A stretch of 64,000 nt of DNA from Myotis daubentonii (taxonomy: Eukaryota; Chordata; Mammalia; Chiroptera; Vespertilionidae). The DNA is taken from positions 73,863,754 to 73,927,753 of the forward strand of contig NC_081847.1 in assembly GCF_963259705.1 (NCBI RefSeq), given 5' to 3'. Shown piece by piece: positions 22,083-34,330 of the stretch; the first letter of the stretch is position 1, and each line of letters begins with the position of its first letter. The translations under genes and the position numbers were made by a program. The notes beneath the pieces are model-generated. The model was not told where the DNA came from and searched no databases. It saw only the letters and a list, made by a program, of their open reading frames with translations.

Positions 22083-22269
22083 TAGATAGCTTTCAGCCTC
22101 TTGACCAATTTCATCACTCTTCTCTGTATATATCCCATTAGTCAAACAAAGTCTCTCTTTAAAGTGTGAAGTCTATAATTGAATGCAATACCCTAAGTGT
22201 GGTCTGACTACACAAAAGGCAAGTATTGTCCCCTCCCTTGCCTTAATATTTTGCTTAATCTATTCATTA

Positions 22270-22425
22270 ACATTTCTGGAATGCAGCAGGACCTGCAACT
22301 AATTCCTGGCTCTACCTATATTGGCAAGACACAACCTTTTTGGGCCTCAGTTTCCCTTTTAATAAGATAGGAATGACAGTGCTTCCTCACAGTGCTGTGA
22401 TAATAGTACATAGCTCTTGTTCTTT
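22270..22425 (+). mobile_element. MIR SINE
   Basis: GGGCCTCAGTTTCCCTTTTA followed by CACAGTGCTGTGATAATAGT matches MIR. Confidence 0.6.
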
Positions 22426-23640
22426 TCCCCTTTCTGTGTTCCAGTTGGTCATATCCTAAGTCTCCCACCATCCTTTGCCCTTTACCCCATGGTCACTGTC
22501 CATGCCAACATGAAGTCTTTGCTGGGCTGCTGTTGAAATTGGTTGGACCCCATACCTTTATTTGTTCCCCCTCAATTCCTCTTTGCAGAGGCGTCTTTGT
22601 AAAACACAGGTTACAAAGGCTTCTCTTTCAGTACTTTCGGTGGCTATCCACTGCCTCCCAAAGTTCAAAATTTGCAGGTCTACCATTTTTCGATTATCTC
22701 CCACTCTTTCCCTCTGGGCTTTCCACACCCTCATCTGGCTCAGAAGGCATTTGGCTTGCCAAGCCATGCCCTGAGAGAAGAAATATTTCCACAGGTGCCT
22801 TCCGGCTAAATACCCTCCTGTAGAAGGATTTTTAATCAAGAGAGAAAAGATCATAATAGAATGACTTCCATCGGAGTTGCACCAAACTGCTTCTTACCAG
22901 AGAGAGGCACCAAGGTGAGGCTGGTGCACTGGTTGTGAGCAGCGAGGATTCTGGGAGGATTTCTCTCCCTGAGCCAGAAAACCAGCCCTGGGGCTCTGGA
23001 GGCCCCATTTCTGAGCACAACCGTTTCCCCCAAGCCAACACCTCATTGGTCATGGACACTTCCATTTCACGGTCAATTGGCCATAATTTCAATTATGTAG
23101 GAAGCTTTTATTGTACATGCAAATTCCAAAACGACCCAGAAATCTATGAAGAGGCCTAGGTATAAAGAATCAGAAGTTTAAGCTTGGGAGGTAGGAATCT
23201 CCCCACATTCTATGTAACTATTCCTACTGGCTCAGCATACTCAGAGGGTGTTGTGAGCAATGATTAGTGAGAGAATATGGACAGGAAAGTGTCTGGAACA
23301 TAATAGATACTAAATACTACGTGGTCAATCTTTTTTTTAGCAAGTCAATTTGCTAAATATATATTGAAGATGTCAGGTTTTTATCTTAAAACATCTTTCT
23401 ATCAATATGGTCAGAAATAAAAAATATATATATGTTTTTTGTCAGGCTAAGTAAGAGTCTTGAGCTTTGATATGGAAATCCAGACTCTGATTCAAGGGAG
23501 AGGGTTTTAGCCTCAAATGGGATGAGCTTCTCCCTCCTCCTCTCTGCCTGGGCTTAAACTGACAAAGATGCCAGGCAGAGTGGCTGCAAAGCAGGCTGCC
23601 TAAGGTCTGGCTGCCTGAGGAACTCAATGAGTGGCAGTGA
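22426..23640. other. Unique intergenic DNA, no gene seen
   Basis: The start (22083-22260) has L2-like pieces; beyond it the sequence is unassigned. Short ORFs on both strands overlap each other and are not supported. Confidence 0.45.
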
Positions 23641-23644
23641 GAAA

Positions 23645-23825
23645 CTACAGGAGAGAGGTTCTCAACCCTGCCCATCAGGATCACCCAGGAGGCTTTGAAA
23701 AGCCCTGATTCCCAGCTATATGCCAGGCCCATTGAATCAGAACCTCTGGGGGCAGGGCCCAGACTTCAGGTATTTTTCTAGCTCCCCAGGGTCTCCAATG
23801 TTCAGCTGAGGATGAGAATCATCAT
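23645..23825 (+). mobile_element. MER5A-type hAT MITE
   Basis: AGGTTCTCAACCCTG, ATCAGGATCACCCAGGAGG, ATTGAATCAGAACCTCTGGG and a closing GCTGAGGATGAGAATCA follow the MER5A layout. It is an old, non-coding placental element. Confidence 0.8.
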
Positions 23826-23944
23826 CCTTCTCTCCCCAGAGGAGGAATCTGTGAACACTGCAGTGATGATATCTGCAGTGAGAAAGGAGAAAGAAGGGAC
23901 CTCACATATGCTGAGTGCCGCCTATGCTTCAGACACTATGCTGG

Positions 23945-24125
23945 GAACTTCCCTCATACTGAAACTTCATAAAATGCTGTGAGGGATTATCATCTTCATT
24001 TCCAGGTGAGGAATCAGCAGCTCACAGAGCACAGTAACTTGCCCAGAATCACTTAAACCCAAGGAAGCGATGGGGTCAGGAGATAAAGCAGGTCTTTCTG
24101 ACTTCAAAGCCTGTGGTCTTTCAGT
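23945..24125 (-). mobile_element. MIR SINE
   Basis: CATCTTCATTTCCAGGTGAG, AGTAACTTGCCCAGAATCAC and AGCCTGTGGTCTTTC match reversed MIR. Confidence 0.7.
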
Positions 24126-24484
24126 TTCCTGCACTAGGAGAACGGACTTAACAATGCCATGCCCAGGTGGGTATTTGGCCATGACCACCCTGTCCAGAAC
24201 TGATTTGAACAGTGTTGATGCTCTTCCTTGTCCCCAGAGGAAAAAACATGAGATGAAATAAGAGCTGAGGTACGGGAAGTAAACAAGCATTCTCTTTCCT
24301 GATCTTACCGAATCTTCTCCAATAACTTTAGGACTCAAGACATCTGCACTACATGCGGTTCTGCATGACACTCACATGCACAGACACTCACACACACAGG
24401 CATACAGGTTTGCACTGGGCATTAAACAAGTGCTGACAGGGAACCTATATGCCATATTATGCTTGATTGTATAGGGAGACCGCT

Positions 24485-24580
24485 TACTGAAGAAGAGGTA
24501 AAATGTATCAGCTCTGAAGATAGATAACTGGATTTTGAACCCAGTTTCCCAGCTGTGTAAACTTAGCCAAGTCAGTTAAG
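24485..24580 (+). mobile_element. MIR fragment
   Basis: TTTTGAACCCAGTTTCCCAG followed by CTTAGCCAAGTCAGTTAAG is the MIR 5' core. Confidence 0.6.
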
Positions 24581-25029
24581 TTGAAAATTTTTCTTTTCCT
24601 GCCATTACTATTCTATACAAGAATTTCTACACACATCTCTCCCGGTGTGGAGCTGGGAGAGGAAGTTGAGGGACAGCTCGCAGGCCAGTGTCCTCCGAGT
24701 CTCTCCCTAAAGTCGCCTGAGGCTCCGGTGGCGGCAGCTGTGTCTGTCCTGATCCCTCTGATGCTGAGGTGTCAGCTTCCACGGGGATCAGGTATCAAGC
24801 CAGGACCGGCCAAGGCCAGCCAGAGGAGACCTGGAGCCAGGGTGTCATGCGGGCATGTAGCAGGTGTGGGCATAAGCTGGAGGTGCCCCCGCCTTGACTC
24901 TTCCTAATGCCTTGAGCAGTGGGGGGAGGTGTGGGCATCCTTTCTCTCTCCTGGAATTTGCCTGGCTGCTCTGAGGGCTTGAGGCCTTGCCTATACCTTC
25001 TCAGACAGACAGAGGGACATCCCAGGGAG

Positions 25030-25115
25030 GCAGTCTAGTGCTGGGGTTAAGAGCATGGGCTCTGGCCTTGGACCCATCTGGGTGACTCTCAGCCGCCCTC
25101 TATGCTTAGCCCACA
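25030..25115 (+). mobile_element. MIR 5' fragment
   Basis: GGGTTAAGAGCATGGGCTCT and CCATCTGGGTGACTCTCAGC match the MIR head. Confidence 0.55.
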
Positions 25116-25354
25116 GCCTGGTGTACAATTACAGATCTCAGAGGTCCAGTGGTAGGCATGAATCTATTCCCGTTCATACTCAGGCCTGGTCAATTTTTCT
25201 TGCTTTAGTCTTTTAAAAAGAAACACCCTGATTTAGAGAATGTTTGGGCCTATTAGAAAGTCATTTCCGCCTTGCGAGGCCCTGCAGTGTCACAGTGGAA
25301 ACAAAGTGTGCCAAGTTGGACATAGGCCGTTAGGGAGCCACTTTGGCAGATCAG

Positions 25355-25460
25355 CTGTGTCAGTGGGCCTGGATTTGAGTCTGGATTCCACTGCTGTGCA
25401 AACCTGGCTAAGTTGCTTGACCAATCTGAGTCTCTGCTTCCTCCTCTCTGCTTTGACAAA
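25355..25460 (+). mobile_element. MIR fragment
   Basis: TTTGAGTCTGGATTCCACTG and TTGCTTGACCAATCTGAGTC match the MIR core. Confidence 0.65.
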
Positions 25461-25639
25461 TGGTTTCAGATCAAGAATGTTATAAGATGTCTTTGATTTT
25501 TAAGGTGTCTACTTTTTTTCTGACACTCTAAACAAGGTCAAATTCCCCTGTTAGAGATGTTCACAGCATAATGATCCCTTCTCTATAAGCCTCTATAAGC
25601 CCTGTATCACTGAATATTTATTTGGGGGATGATTTTATC

Positions 25640-25770
25640 TACTCCACATGAATATGGGCTCCATGAAATAGGAACCTTGTCTGACTTGCTCATTGCTGTA
25701 AGTCCAGGTTATCCCAGAGCCTGGCACATAATAGGTGCTCAGCAAATTTTTGTTGAATGATGAACTCAGG
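25640..25770 (+). mobile_element. L2 LINE 3' end
   Basis: ATATGGGCTCCATGAAATAG, GCCTGGCACATAATAGGTGC and TTTTTGTTGAATGATGAA match the L2 3' terminus. Confidence 0.8.
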
Positions 25771-26219
25771 GCTGGCCAAGCTCACACAGCCAGACTTACT
25801 GATTTAAAAATGTGGTCTGTGCCAAGAGCTCTTGGGGCAGCATGTCAATAGCCATCCCAGTGAATGGACCCATTTCACAGATTAGGTAACAGGCTTCCCT
25901 CCTTGCTTCCAGACTGAGCTGCTTCATATCGAGGAAGTCAGGCTTCTTTCTACCCTACAGGCCCCCTCACATGGGGCTTGGAAGGGAGGTTGGAAAATCA
26001 GGGCTTGGTAACACTATGTGGACTCCTATCTCCACAGCAAGAACATCGAACCGACAGGGTGCTGCAGGGACAGACTGGGCTGAGAGTCAGGAAGCAGAGC
26101 CCTGCAGATGCAGATGCAGGACCGAAGGTGAAAATCTGGATGTCTCTGATAATATCACCCAGTTGTCATGAGGATGAAATGCGATCATGCGATTCAAGCA
26201 TCAAATAACAATAACAACG

Positions 26220-26965
26220 GATTAGAACACGTTAAATAAGAGTCCCTGAGTCCATCCAGTCAGAAAACCATAAATGAATACATAGCTAGATGGGGAGAAG
26301 GGAAAGCTCTTGTGATGGTGTTCTTACAGTATGTTGCCAGCTGGCAAGTGTAGAAGACACGTGGAAAATCACCATTTGCCCACCATCACAGTAGTAATTG
26401 ATGCAGATGAAAACGAGTGACTGCAAGGATAGTTCCATATCTCTAAGTATAACCTCCAAAAATTACTTTTGGATAGCAAAGGGAAAATAATATCTTTACA
26501 GTGGAGAAACCCGGGATCACCACATTAACCAAGGATCAAGATCAACATCACCAATAATGGGACAGATGCGAGGCCAGGAGGACACATCACTTTTGTGTTA
26601 TTTCAGCCCCCAAATCACAACCTGAATCTTATTATGAGGCCACAAACTGACAGACTGTCTACAACATAACTGTTTTGAACACTTCAAAAAAAATTCAAGG
26701 TCACAAAAGACAAAGAGAGGTGAACTGTCCTAGATTGAAGGAGTCTGAAGAGACGTGACAAGTAAATGCAGTATGTGATCTTGAACCAGACCCTGACATA
26801 AAATAAATGACCATCAATAGCATGAGTGGGAGAACTGGCCAAATTTGAATATGGGCCAGGAAGTAGGCAAAAGTATTGCTATCTGTGGATTTCCTGATCT
26901 TGGCCATTGTGCTGTGGTTATGTCAGAGAATGTCCTTGTTATTAGGGGACAAGGGGGAAGTGAGA
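26220..26965 (+). mobile_element. Old L1 (L1M-like) 3' end
   Basis: The part TGAAGAGACGTGACAAGTAA, followed by AATGCAGTATGTGATCTTGA, ACTGGCCAAATTTGAATATG and CTGTGGTTATGTCAGAGAAT, follows the 3' end of ancient mammalian L1. No open frame remains. Confidence 0.6.
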
Positions 26966-27519
26966 TAATATATTGGAGGCCTTGGCTCCAGGCATAACCG
27001 GAGGCTGGATACAAGGCTACTTTCTTGGGTGACCCTAGGTAAAGTTCCCTGCCTAGCGATGCCATGCCCTGCGAACAGATCTGAGCTGCCTAGAATTTAC
27101 CCTCAGAGCTATGTCACCCACCCACAGTGACTGGGACATGGGGGTTCAGGTTCCTCACAGTCCCCAGATCTTCCCTCCCCCACGCCATCAGCTCCCCATT
27201 ACTCAGGGAGTGTACTTCTGTTTATGTACTATCTATGCTCCCTGTCAAATCCCGCTAGAAAATACATCGCAACAAAATTAACTTGACAGGGAAATGGATA
27301 TTTGAATGAAGCTTCTGCTTAAAACAATAATTTATCATGTTTCATCGCACGTCTCCACAAAACCAGGATCGCGGGTGGTTTAGCTGAAATGAGGGAATTC
27401 ATTACTCCCCGAAATATCTCTGGGACTCATTTCTCTGGGGTTGGGATGGTGGGGAATGAAGGCGGGAATAGACATCGACCAAGTCCCCCAGATGTGTTGG
27501 GAGTTGTGGGGCCCTTTTC

Positions 27520-27660
27520 CTGCACAGTCCCATTGAGTCCTCACAGCTACCCTGGAGGTAATGATCAGTGCCTGGCTTTGGGAATGAGGAACTGGGCCTC
27601 TTGGAGTCTAAGGGCCAAGCCTGAGGTCACCCTGCTAGGAAGTGATGGGCCAGTTTTTTG
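27520..27660 (-). mobile_element. MIR SINE
   Basis: TTGAGTCCTCACAGCTACCC, GGAATGAGGAACTGGGCC and AGCCTGAGGTCACCCTGC follow reversed MIR. Confidence 0.6.
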
Positions 27661-27934
27661 AGGTGGAAAGAATCACCTTTATCCTCACCAAGGTTAGAAT
27701 GGGCTACCACACTCCCTGCATAGCTTCCTGATCTCCTAGGTGAGCCAGGTCTGCTTCTGTGAGTGTGAGAAGCCACCAATCCTATCTTGCAGTTGGGAGC
27801 CCACAGCCTGATCCCAGGACAGGTACTCCTCCTGGGCACTCTTACAGATGTCTGGCAGATGTTGGGTAATCACAGATGAAGTGTAGTAGAGTGAGGAGCC
27901 CCAGTTAGAGGCCTCGAGCAGGCAGTTCACATAA

Positions 27935-28010
27935 TTGACTCACTCACTCATTCATTCTGCAAACAGAAGTTGTGCACCTATTTATTATGTACTGGATGCC
28001 TGAGAGATAA
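27935..28010 (-). mobile_element. L2 3' end fragment
   Basis: CACTCACTCATTCATTCTGC and TGTGCACCTATTTATTATGT are the reversed L2 terminus. Confidence 0.55.
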
Positions 28011-28039
28011 CATGCATCTTAAACTCTAGAGTGTCAAAA

Positions 28040-28155
28040 TCTGGTCCCTGGATCAGCAGTATTACTTGAGAACTTGTTAGAAATGCAAATTCTTGGGCCC
28101 CGCCCCAGACCTACTGAGTCAGAAGGCCCAGCAGTCTGTGTCTCAGCAAGCCCTC
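28040..28155 (+). mobile_element. MER5-type hAT MITE fragment
   Basis: GGATCAGCAGTATTACTTGA, AACTTGTTAGAAATGCAAAT, CCCAGACCTACTGAGTCAGA and CTCAGCAAGCCC match the MER5 body. The ends are eroded. Confidence 0.75.
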
Positions 28156-29388
28156 ACTGTGACTGAGGCATACTAAGTTCTTAGAACTATACTTGAGGGT
28201 GTGTAAAACAATGACAGTGGTAACAGCTGCCAGGGACAGAGGTACTTGATAACTTCTGAACATTATAAGCAGAGCAAGTCTGGTCTCTCCTTGCCCCCAT
28301 GGAACAGCTTTGCGGAGTACCCAGCAAATGAACCAGGGCCTAATTCAGCCTGGGCACACTAGTCCTACTGGGGGAATTAGGATTGCCCTGAGGGACTTAG
28401 GGTGGGACTTAGGGTGGGGGCAATTGATGGGAAGGGAGCCACCTGGGCCTCAAGATAGTGAACACCTTGTTAGGTTGTTTCTTCTTCATAAAGTGAGGGA
28501 TGTGAATGAGTCAACCAGAATTTGCAGCAATCAATGATTCAATCTGATGGCATAGAAAACTAGGCAGAGAGTTTGGGAAATATTCGGGACCATAGTTCAC
28601 AAATTTTAGCATGCAAAGAAAAATCATACAGGGATTTTATCAAACATTCGATTGCCAGGCCACACCTCCTGGTGGTTCTCCACTGGTGGGGTGGGAGCAG
28701 AATTTGCATATTTTACAGGCCTAAGGGTAATCTCAGTGCAAGTGGTTTGAGGAACACCCTTTGAGAAAGACTATACTCTTTCGAGATGTGCTTGCTCACT
28801 GGGGCGGCTCTCAGCTCTGATCACAAGCCCAGGCTTATAACCCAACCACCCCTGGCTTCTGGGTACCTGGAGGCAGGTTTGTGATTTGAGGCAGGTTTCT
28901 CAGAGGAGCATGAGTAACTACTCTCCTTTGATGGGTGATGGCAGGGATTAGCAGGCCTTTGGCCTGGCTGGGGAGTAGCTAATGGCACTATAAGCAACAG
29001 AGACATAATGAAAGCTTTCTCATTTTATGAAAGTTGCTTTGAAATCTAATTACAAAATGAAAGTTGAGACCTCAGTCTATTTTTAAACAAAGTATGAGTT
29101 GAGCAAAAATAATCAATGTTGGAGTTGTGAGCTGCCTGTTAGCCTTCATTGGGGCAGGCAATGAGCTTCCTTTGGGAAGAGTTTGCGATTATGGGACAAG
29201 TGGAGGGATGAGGAGGGGACCAGAGTTAGAGACAGATGGGTCTCTACTGGTGGGGGGGACAGAAGGGGGAGAGACGGGGGAGGTCATGAAATTACCTGAC
29301 CCTCTCAGATGTCCCCTCTGACACCTCTAGGTAAAGAGTGGGGGGGCTGCAGTGTGGATGGTATGTGGCCTCCCCCATTAGATTAGAG

Positions 29389-29538
29389 CAGTGGTCAGCA
29401 AACTGTGGCTCGAGAGCCATGCGGCTCTTTGGCTCCTTGAGTGTGGCCACGAAGTTTCAATCGCACTGTACGTGTGCGCCCACACGTGGTATTTTGTGGA
29501 AGAGCCACACTCAAGGGGCCCCAGTTTGCCGACCACTG
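29389..29538 (+). mobile_element. Short hAT MITE, OC1 (OposCharlie1)-like
   Basis: CAGTGGTCAGCAAACTG and CAGTTTGCCGACCACTG are the terminal inverted repeats. GATTAGAG at 29381-29388 and 29539-29546 is a perfect 8-bp duplication. A second inner inverted repeat (GAGTGTGGC against GCCACACTC) means much of the 150 bp can fold back. The family name is from recognition of the ends; the hAT assignment is firmer. Confidence 0.85.
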
Positions 29539-29604
29539 GATTAGAGGAAGCAAACATACCTTATTTTGACTGTTGAGGACAAGGTGGTTTAGCTTGAAAA
29601 TGCA

Positions 29605-29800
29605 TGAATGTTTGGAGCCAGACCGAAATTGAAGATCGGTCCTGCTCACTACTCACTGTGTGATTTGACAAATTTGGCAACCTTTCTAAGCCTCAGTTTC
29701 CCCCTCTGCAAAATGGTGATAAGAATATTGACCTTGAGAGCGTTTAAATGAGATTAAAGTAGCAGTAACAGCTGTCACGTAAGGAGCATTTGCTGTAAGC
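29605..29800 (+). mobile_element. MIR SINE
   Basis: TTTGGAGCCAGACCGAAATT, TAAGCCTCAGTTTCCCCCTC and GCAAAATGGTGATAAGAATA follow MIR order. Confidence 0.75.
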
Positions 29801-30179
29801 TTTATGTGTGTGTGTGTGATTTCAGTAGGTCTTACAACAATCCTATGAAGTTCAGGGAAAGGGAGGGACTTAATGCAAATGAAGCATTCAGGGTAGTGTC
29901 TGGTACAGAGTAGTGCTCAATTAATATTTGCTTCCTGCTCCTCCAAGCGAGGGCGGCTGAGTGCAGTAGGGAGGCTGGTTTCAGAGACCTGAGCGCTCCC
30001 AGCTGCTGCACTTCCCCAGCAGGCAGTGATGTGGACTGTTGAAGTCTCCTGAGCCAGAGCGAGGCTTCCAGAACCACCACGGGGGCATTTCAGATCCTGA
30101 GGCTGCCAATGGCAGAGCAGGCCGATCGGGTAGCTCTGGCATGAGCCAGCGTGCACAGAACCCGGAGACACTCACGTGA

Positions 30180-31430
30180 CAACTGTGGGGCTCCTTCCCA
30201 GGATCATCCCACCCCGATTTGCCTTCCTTGAAGAAAAGTAACGCAAAAGGTCATTTTTCACTTTTAAATAGCTTTCATTCTATGTCTTAATAAATGCACG
30301 TTTGTTGATTTGTGTAAGCATGATGTGGGAAGTCTGCAAATGGATGTAATCTGCACGGAGGGCACATGTAAGCACCAGTGAGCACTTTTGAATAATGAAT
30401 CCCTCCCGTAAAAGACGAACGCTATTCATAATAATTCCTTGCTTTTCTCATTTTGCAGCGTACAGTAGCGATTAATCAATTTGCAATGTTATGTCACCCG
30501 CAACAAATTGCTAGCACCAAGACAAATTTATTGCTTTATGATAAAAGAACTTGTTTAGGTAGAAATAAATTAAATTTGGGGGGCTCTTCTTTGGGGTTGA
30601 TGCTCACATAGGTGACCCATAGAGAGTGGACTGAGAGGTGAGGGGCCTGGGGACTACTGCATTGACCCGGCACCTGGGGAGGAGTACCAAAGCCAGAGGG
30701 TGTCTGCTCAGTTACTGATGGGGACAGGAATGCTGAAGGCTCACGGTGCTTCTCGGAACGTCTGCCGGGCTCTCCGAGGCAGTGTGTAGTTTAGAGTTTT
30801 CACAGAGAGGTTTGGACAATCAGCAAAGCTCCAGGGAAACATACCTGCTTCTCTTTCACCTGAATGATGAGATCTTGATTTACCTTGAATTGGCAGAAGT
30901 GAACCTATTCAAGGAACTCGAGAGCAAAGGAAACCTACATGATAAGAACTGGGAATGGGGTTCAGAAATCAGAGGGTGACTGAGGCCCCGATGTTTTCAT
31001 TTATGGGAGATGCTGGTGTGTTACAATATCAGGGAAAAAGGAGGCCCAAGTGGTGTCATCAAAATTGTGTGTAGTGAATGCTGCATTCAGCAAATGAATG
31101 CTTTTAACACATGCAAAATTTAATTCCATAGAAGGGTGATGTTAATGCAGACACTGTCAAACGCTTCGATTTGAGGCCCCTCATAGAATAAGGCCAGGCT
31201 GAAGGGGAGCACGCTACAATGAGGGTGACATGGGGACATGCAGTCCTGTTCCTCTGTATCACTCATAGAACAGCAGCTCAGGGAGGGGAAGCATTTTGCC
31301 CGAGGACAGAGGGGGTGGGGGTACGGAGAAGCATCCGACTTTCAGGACATCACACACGTTTGTCATTAATTTATACTCCATTAATTTGGAATCTGAAATG
31401 GAATCAGAGGCTGATGCATTAATTCTGTCC
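30180..31430. other. Repeat-poor DNA, candidate regulatory patch at 30210-30560
   Basis: The first 350 bp is AT-rich with words such as AGCGATTAATCAATTTGCAA and no recognisable repeat, which suggests constraint. The remainder is unremarkable intergenic DNA. Confidence 0.4.
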
Positions 31431-31436
31431 TCCCCC

Positions 31437-31437
<1 letters not shown>

Positions 31438-31472
<35 letters not shown>

Positions 31473-31519
31473 CTCTCTCTCTCTCTCTCTCCCTCTCCCT
31501 CTCCCCCCCCCCCCCCCCT
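31438..31519. repeat. Stacked CA, CT and C tracts
   Basis: CA repeats (31438-31469) run into CT repeats (to about 31490), then CCCTCT units and 16 C (31503-31518). Transition through related units suggests stepwise slippage. Confidence 0.95.
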
Positions 31520-32580
31520 CGGGACAGGTTTTTTCGTAAGCAATCTGATAGTCTAACATGATTTGTGAAAAGCAGGTTTCAATTAAGAAGAATGTCAGTT
31601 CCATTGCCCATGAAAGTGGATTTCTCTGCCCCAGCTCATCAAAATCCAGTCCTCTCTGCTCTGAAAACAGGCAGGGGACCACCTCCTGGAATACCTGAAT
31701 ACACCCAGTCGGCTGCCAGGGAGAGCATTGCCATGACTTTCCTGGGCCCTGGTCTCTGTCATCCTCATCTCATTTCAACTTCTAGGGAGGGGGCATGAAG
31801 GCCTCCGCCTGCCCAGGCTTCTGCAGACTTTCTGCAGTATCTCAGCAGCCGCTTGGCAGCCCCCCAACCTCAGTGCCCACATCCAGAGCCCCGTGAACAA
31901 CAGGGAGCAGAGCTCTCCAGGCTTTGGCCAGGACCCTTTCCACTACCTTGCGGCTGGAGGAGCCCACGGGGTGCACGGCAGCTCCAGGGGGTGCTGGACT
32001 CACCTGGCGATGGCTTCTTTGTCTTCCACTGTGCCTGCTCGCTGGGCTCCAGTCCGCCCAGGTCCTGGCTGGGCAGGCAGCACCCCTCATGCGCCAAGCC
32101 AGGCCTGTCCACTCCCTGGCTGCCTCCCCAGCTTGGGGTCCTAGAGGGCCTTCCTATCCTCTGTGAGGCTGGGTTGCCCCTGCTCCTGCTGCCCGCCCGC
32201 TGGCTAATTCTGATTATTTCTCTTTCTCCTTGCTCTCTTGGGCGCCTTTATTCCTGACCGTGCATTTTCTCTGGGCTCAGGATTAAAAAAAAAATCCACA
32301 CTGCTAATATCCTTGTCAGCCTTTTCCTGAATCATTGCCGTGCAGCAATGGAGCCACGGGCCAGTGCCTTCTGGCCAGCAGACTCCATCCCGGGCCTTCC
32401 TGTCCTTGGGGCCCCGGAACCCCCTATCTGGGTCCTCTTACCCTGAAGGCAACACCCAGGGGCCCATATCTTCTGAGAAATGCCCAGCCATGGGTGGCAG
32501 ATGGGGCCAAGAGCTGAGAACCGGCTGAGCTTTTCCATCTCATAGGTAACTTCTTTCAAATGCTATTTAAAAAAAATAAT
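31520..32580. other. GC-richer unique DNA, no gene seen
   Basis: Overlapping ORFs on both strands at 31840-32260 reflect composition. No domain, splice pattern or start context supports any of them. Confidence 0.5.
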
Positions 32581-32589
32581 TAAAGTGCT

Positions 32590-32715
32590 TTCCTCTGCAT
32601 GATCTCATTTGCTGTTATTATCCTTGTTTTACAGATGAACAAACAGAGCCTTGGGAACTTGGTGATGCTCAGGTTGCACAGCTACTAAGGATCAGGACTG
32701 CAGTCTCCACATGCA
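32590..32715 (-). mobile_element. MIR SINE
   Basis: ATCTCATTTGCTGTTATTAT, TTTTACAGATGAACAAACAG and GTTGCACAGCTACTAAGG follow reversed MIR. Confidence 0.65.
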
Positions 32716-32734
32716 TGACTCAGGTAAGGGAGGA

Positions 32735-32885
32735 ATCATATCCCCATTTGGCAGATGAGGAAACTGAGGTTCAGCTTGCTGGAAGGGCTTTGTTTCAAAG
32801 CAGTGAGAGGTGGTGGTGCTGGAAGTGGGATTCAGGGACCCCAGCGTGCAGGCCAGAGCCACATAGCTGAGCTCTGCTGCCCACA
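32735..32885 (-). mobile_element. Second MIR-like copy
   Basis: CCCCATTTGGCAGATGAGGA followed by AACTGAGGTTCAGCTTGC repeats the reversed MIR core directly after the copy at 32590. Confidence 0.6.
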
Positions 32886-32889
32886 CCAG

Positions 32890-34139
32890 TTCAGCTCATA
32901 GGGACAGGGCCCAGTGTTGGGCAGGGGTTTGGCTTTCTTTTGTTCATGAAAAGCCAGGTCAATCCAGGCTGTGAAATACCTGGTAACTGCCTTGGCTCAT
33001 CATGCTGTGTGGCCTGAGCAGTGTCCTCATCTCAGTCTGGTCTGGGGCAATAAACCACACATGACTATGATTGGTAATATAGATTTCCACCAATTCAGGT
33101 TCAGGCTTGTCTGATTAGAGGCTCAGGAAGATGATACTACTGAGCAAATGACCCCTCCTCCAGGCAGCTCTCCCCAATTCTTCAAAACAAAGCAGGCCTT
33201 CTCTCCTAGGTCCCATAGCTTATAATTCTCTGAATGGTCACATTGCTGATGGGGCCAACTGTTCTCCTACCATTCCTGACCTCAGCTGGTGACCATGAAA
33301 CCACTCATGGAGGCCATAACCCCTTCAGAGGTCCATAGATGCAGAGACAGTCACTTGGACATCACTGTGCCCAGTCACAGTCACTAATACACACACCGTC
33401 CACTCTTGTCTTCTCTGGGGGACACCACCACACACAGAGGCACTGTCCTGCACACCATGTGCGCTCAGACACACAGACACACACACACACACAGACACAC
33501 ACACACACACACACCCCTTCAGACAAGCACAGGTTTGCTTACAGACAGAGAGTCTGTCTGTGATTTTCCAGGAAAATGACCTCTTCTGCCCCTGGTATTC
33601 TTTGTGTCCTGCCTTGAATGGAGGCTATGACTGTCTGGCCATGGGGATTAGAAATGTGACCTGCTTAGGCCTGAAGCTTGTTGGGCGGCGAGCTCTCACA
33701 CTGGGAACTCTCTGGACAAATAGCCTATTCTAGCTAGAGCCTCTTTGTCCTCCTTCCCAGATAGATCAGCCTTAACTATCTCCAGGGAGCATCTGCCCGC
33801 ATCACACTCCCAATCAGATAGGCATCCTTCCTGTGGGCCCCCGGGGCCCTGTCACCACCTGGACTTGCCACCTTGGCATTTTCTCAATAACTCACCAAGG
33901 TGAACTGTTGCTCACTCAGTGATTTTTCACCTCCTTCATATCTGAAGCTCTGTTTTCTCTCTGGACAAATGCCTTCCTGCCTCTTGCCTGCCCCTGGGCT
34001 GTTGGCTTAATGGAATAGTGGGCGAGAAAGGGAAGGAGAAGCTGAGGTCTCTGCTGAGCTCTGGCTCGTCTCCTGCCACAAAGATACTGTGAGTCCTAAG
34101 CGTGGGGCACAGTGACAGAATATGCATCCCCAAGGCTAA
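32890..34139. other. Unique intergenic DNA with CA repeat
   Basis: Apart from the CA microsatellite nothing recognisable is seen. Confidence 0.5.
33471..33514. repeat. CA microsatellite
   Basis: Two runs of CA are separated by a single CAGA interruption. Confidence 0.95.
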
Positions 34140-34330
34140 TGGGCTTGGGCTTAAACCCCAGCTCTGTCCCTTCCTAGCTGTGTCACTGTGGCCTCTGCAA
34201 GCCTCAGTTTCTGCTTCTGTAAAGTGGGCATAGCCATTTGAGCCTCACAATGTTGTTGGGAGGATTGGATGAGGTTAAATGCATGTACAAAGCACTTGAT
34301 AAATGAGAGTGCTCTGAAAATGTTAGCGAA
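34140..34330 (+). mobile_element. MIR SINE, nearly full length
   Basis: AACCCCAGCTCTGTCCCTTC, AAGCCTCAGTTTCTGCTTCT, GTTGTTGGGAGGATTGGATG and AAGCACTTGATAAATGAGAG are all in MIR order. Confidence 0.85.
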
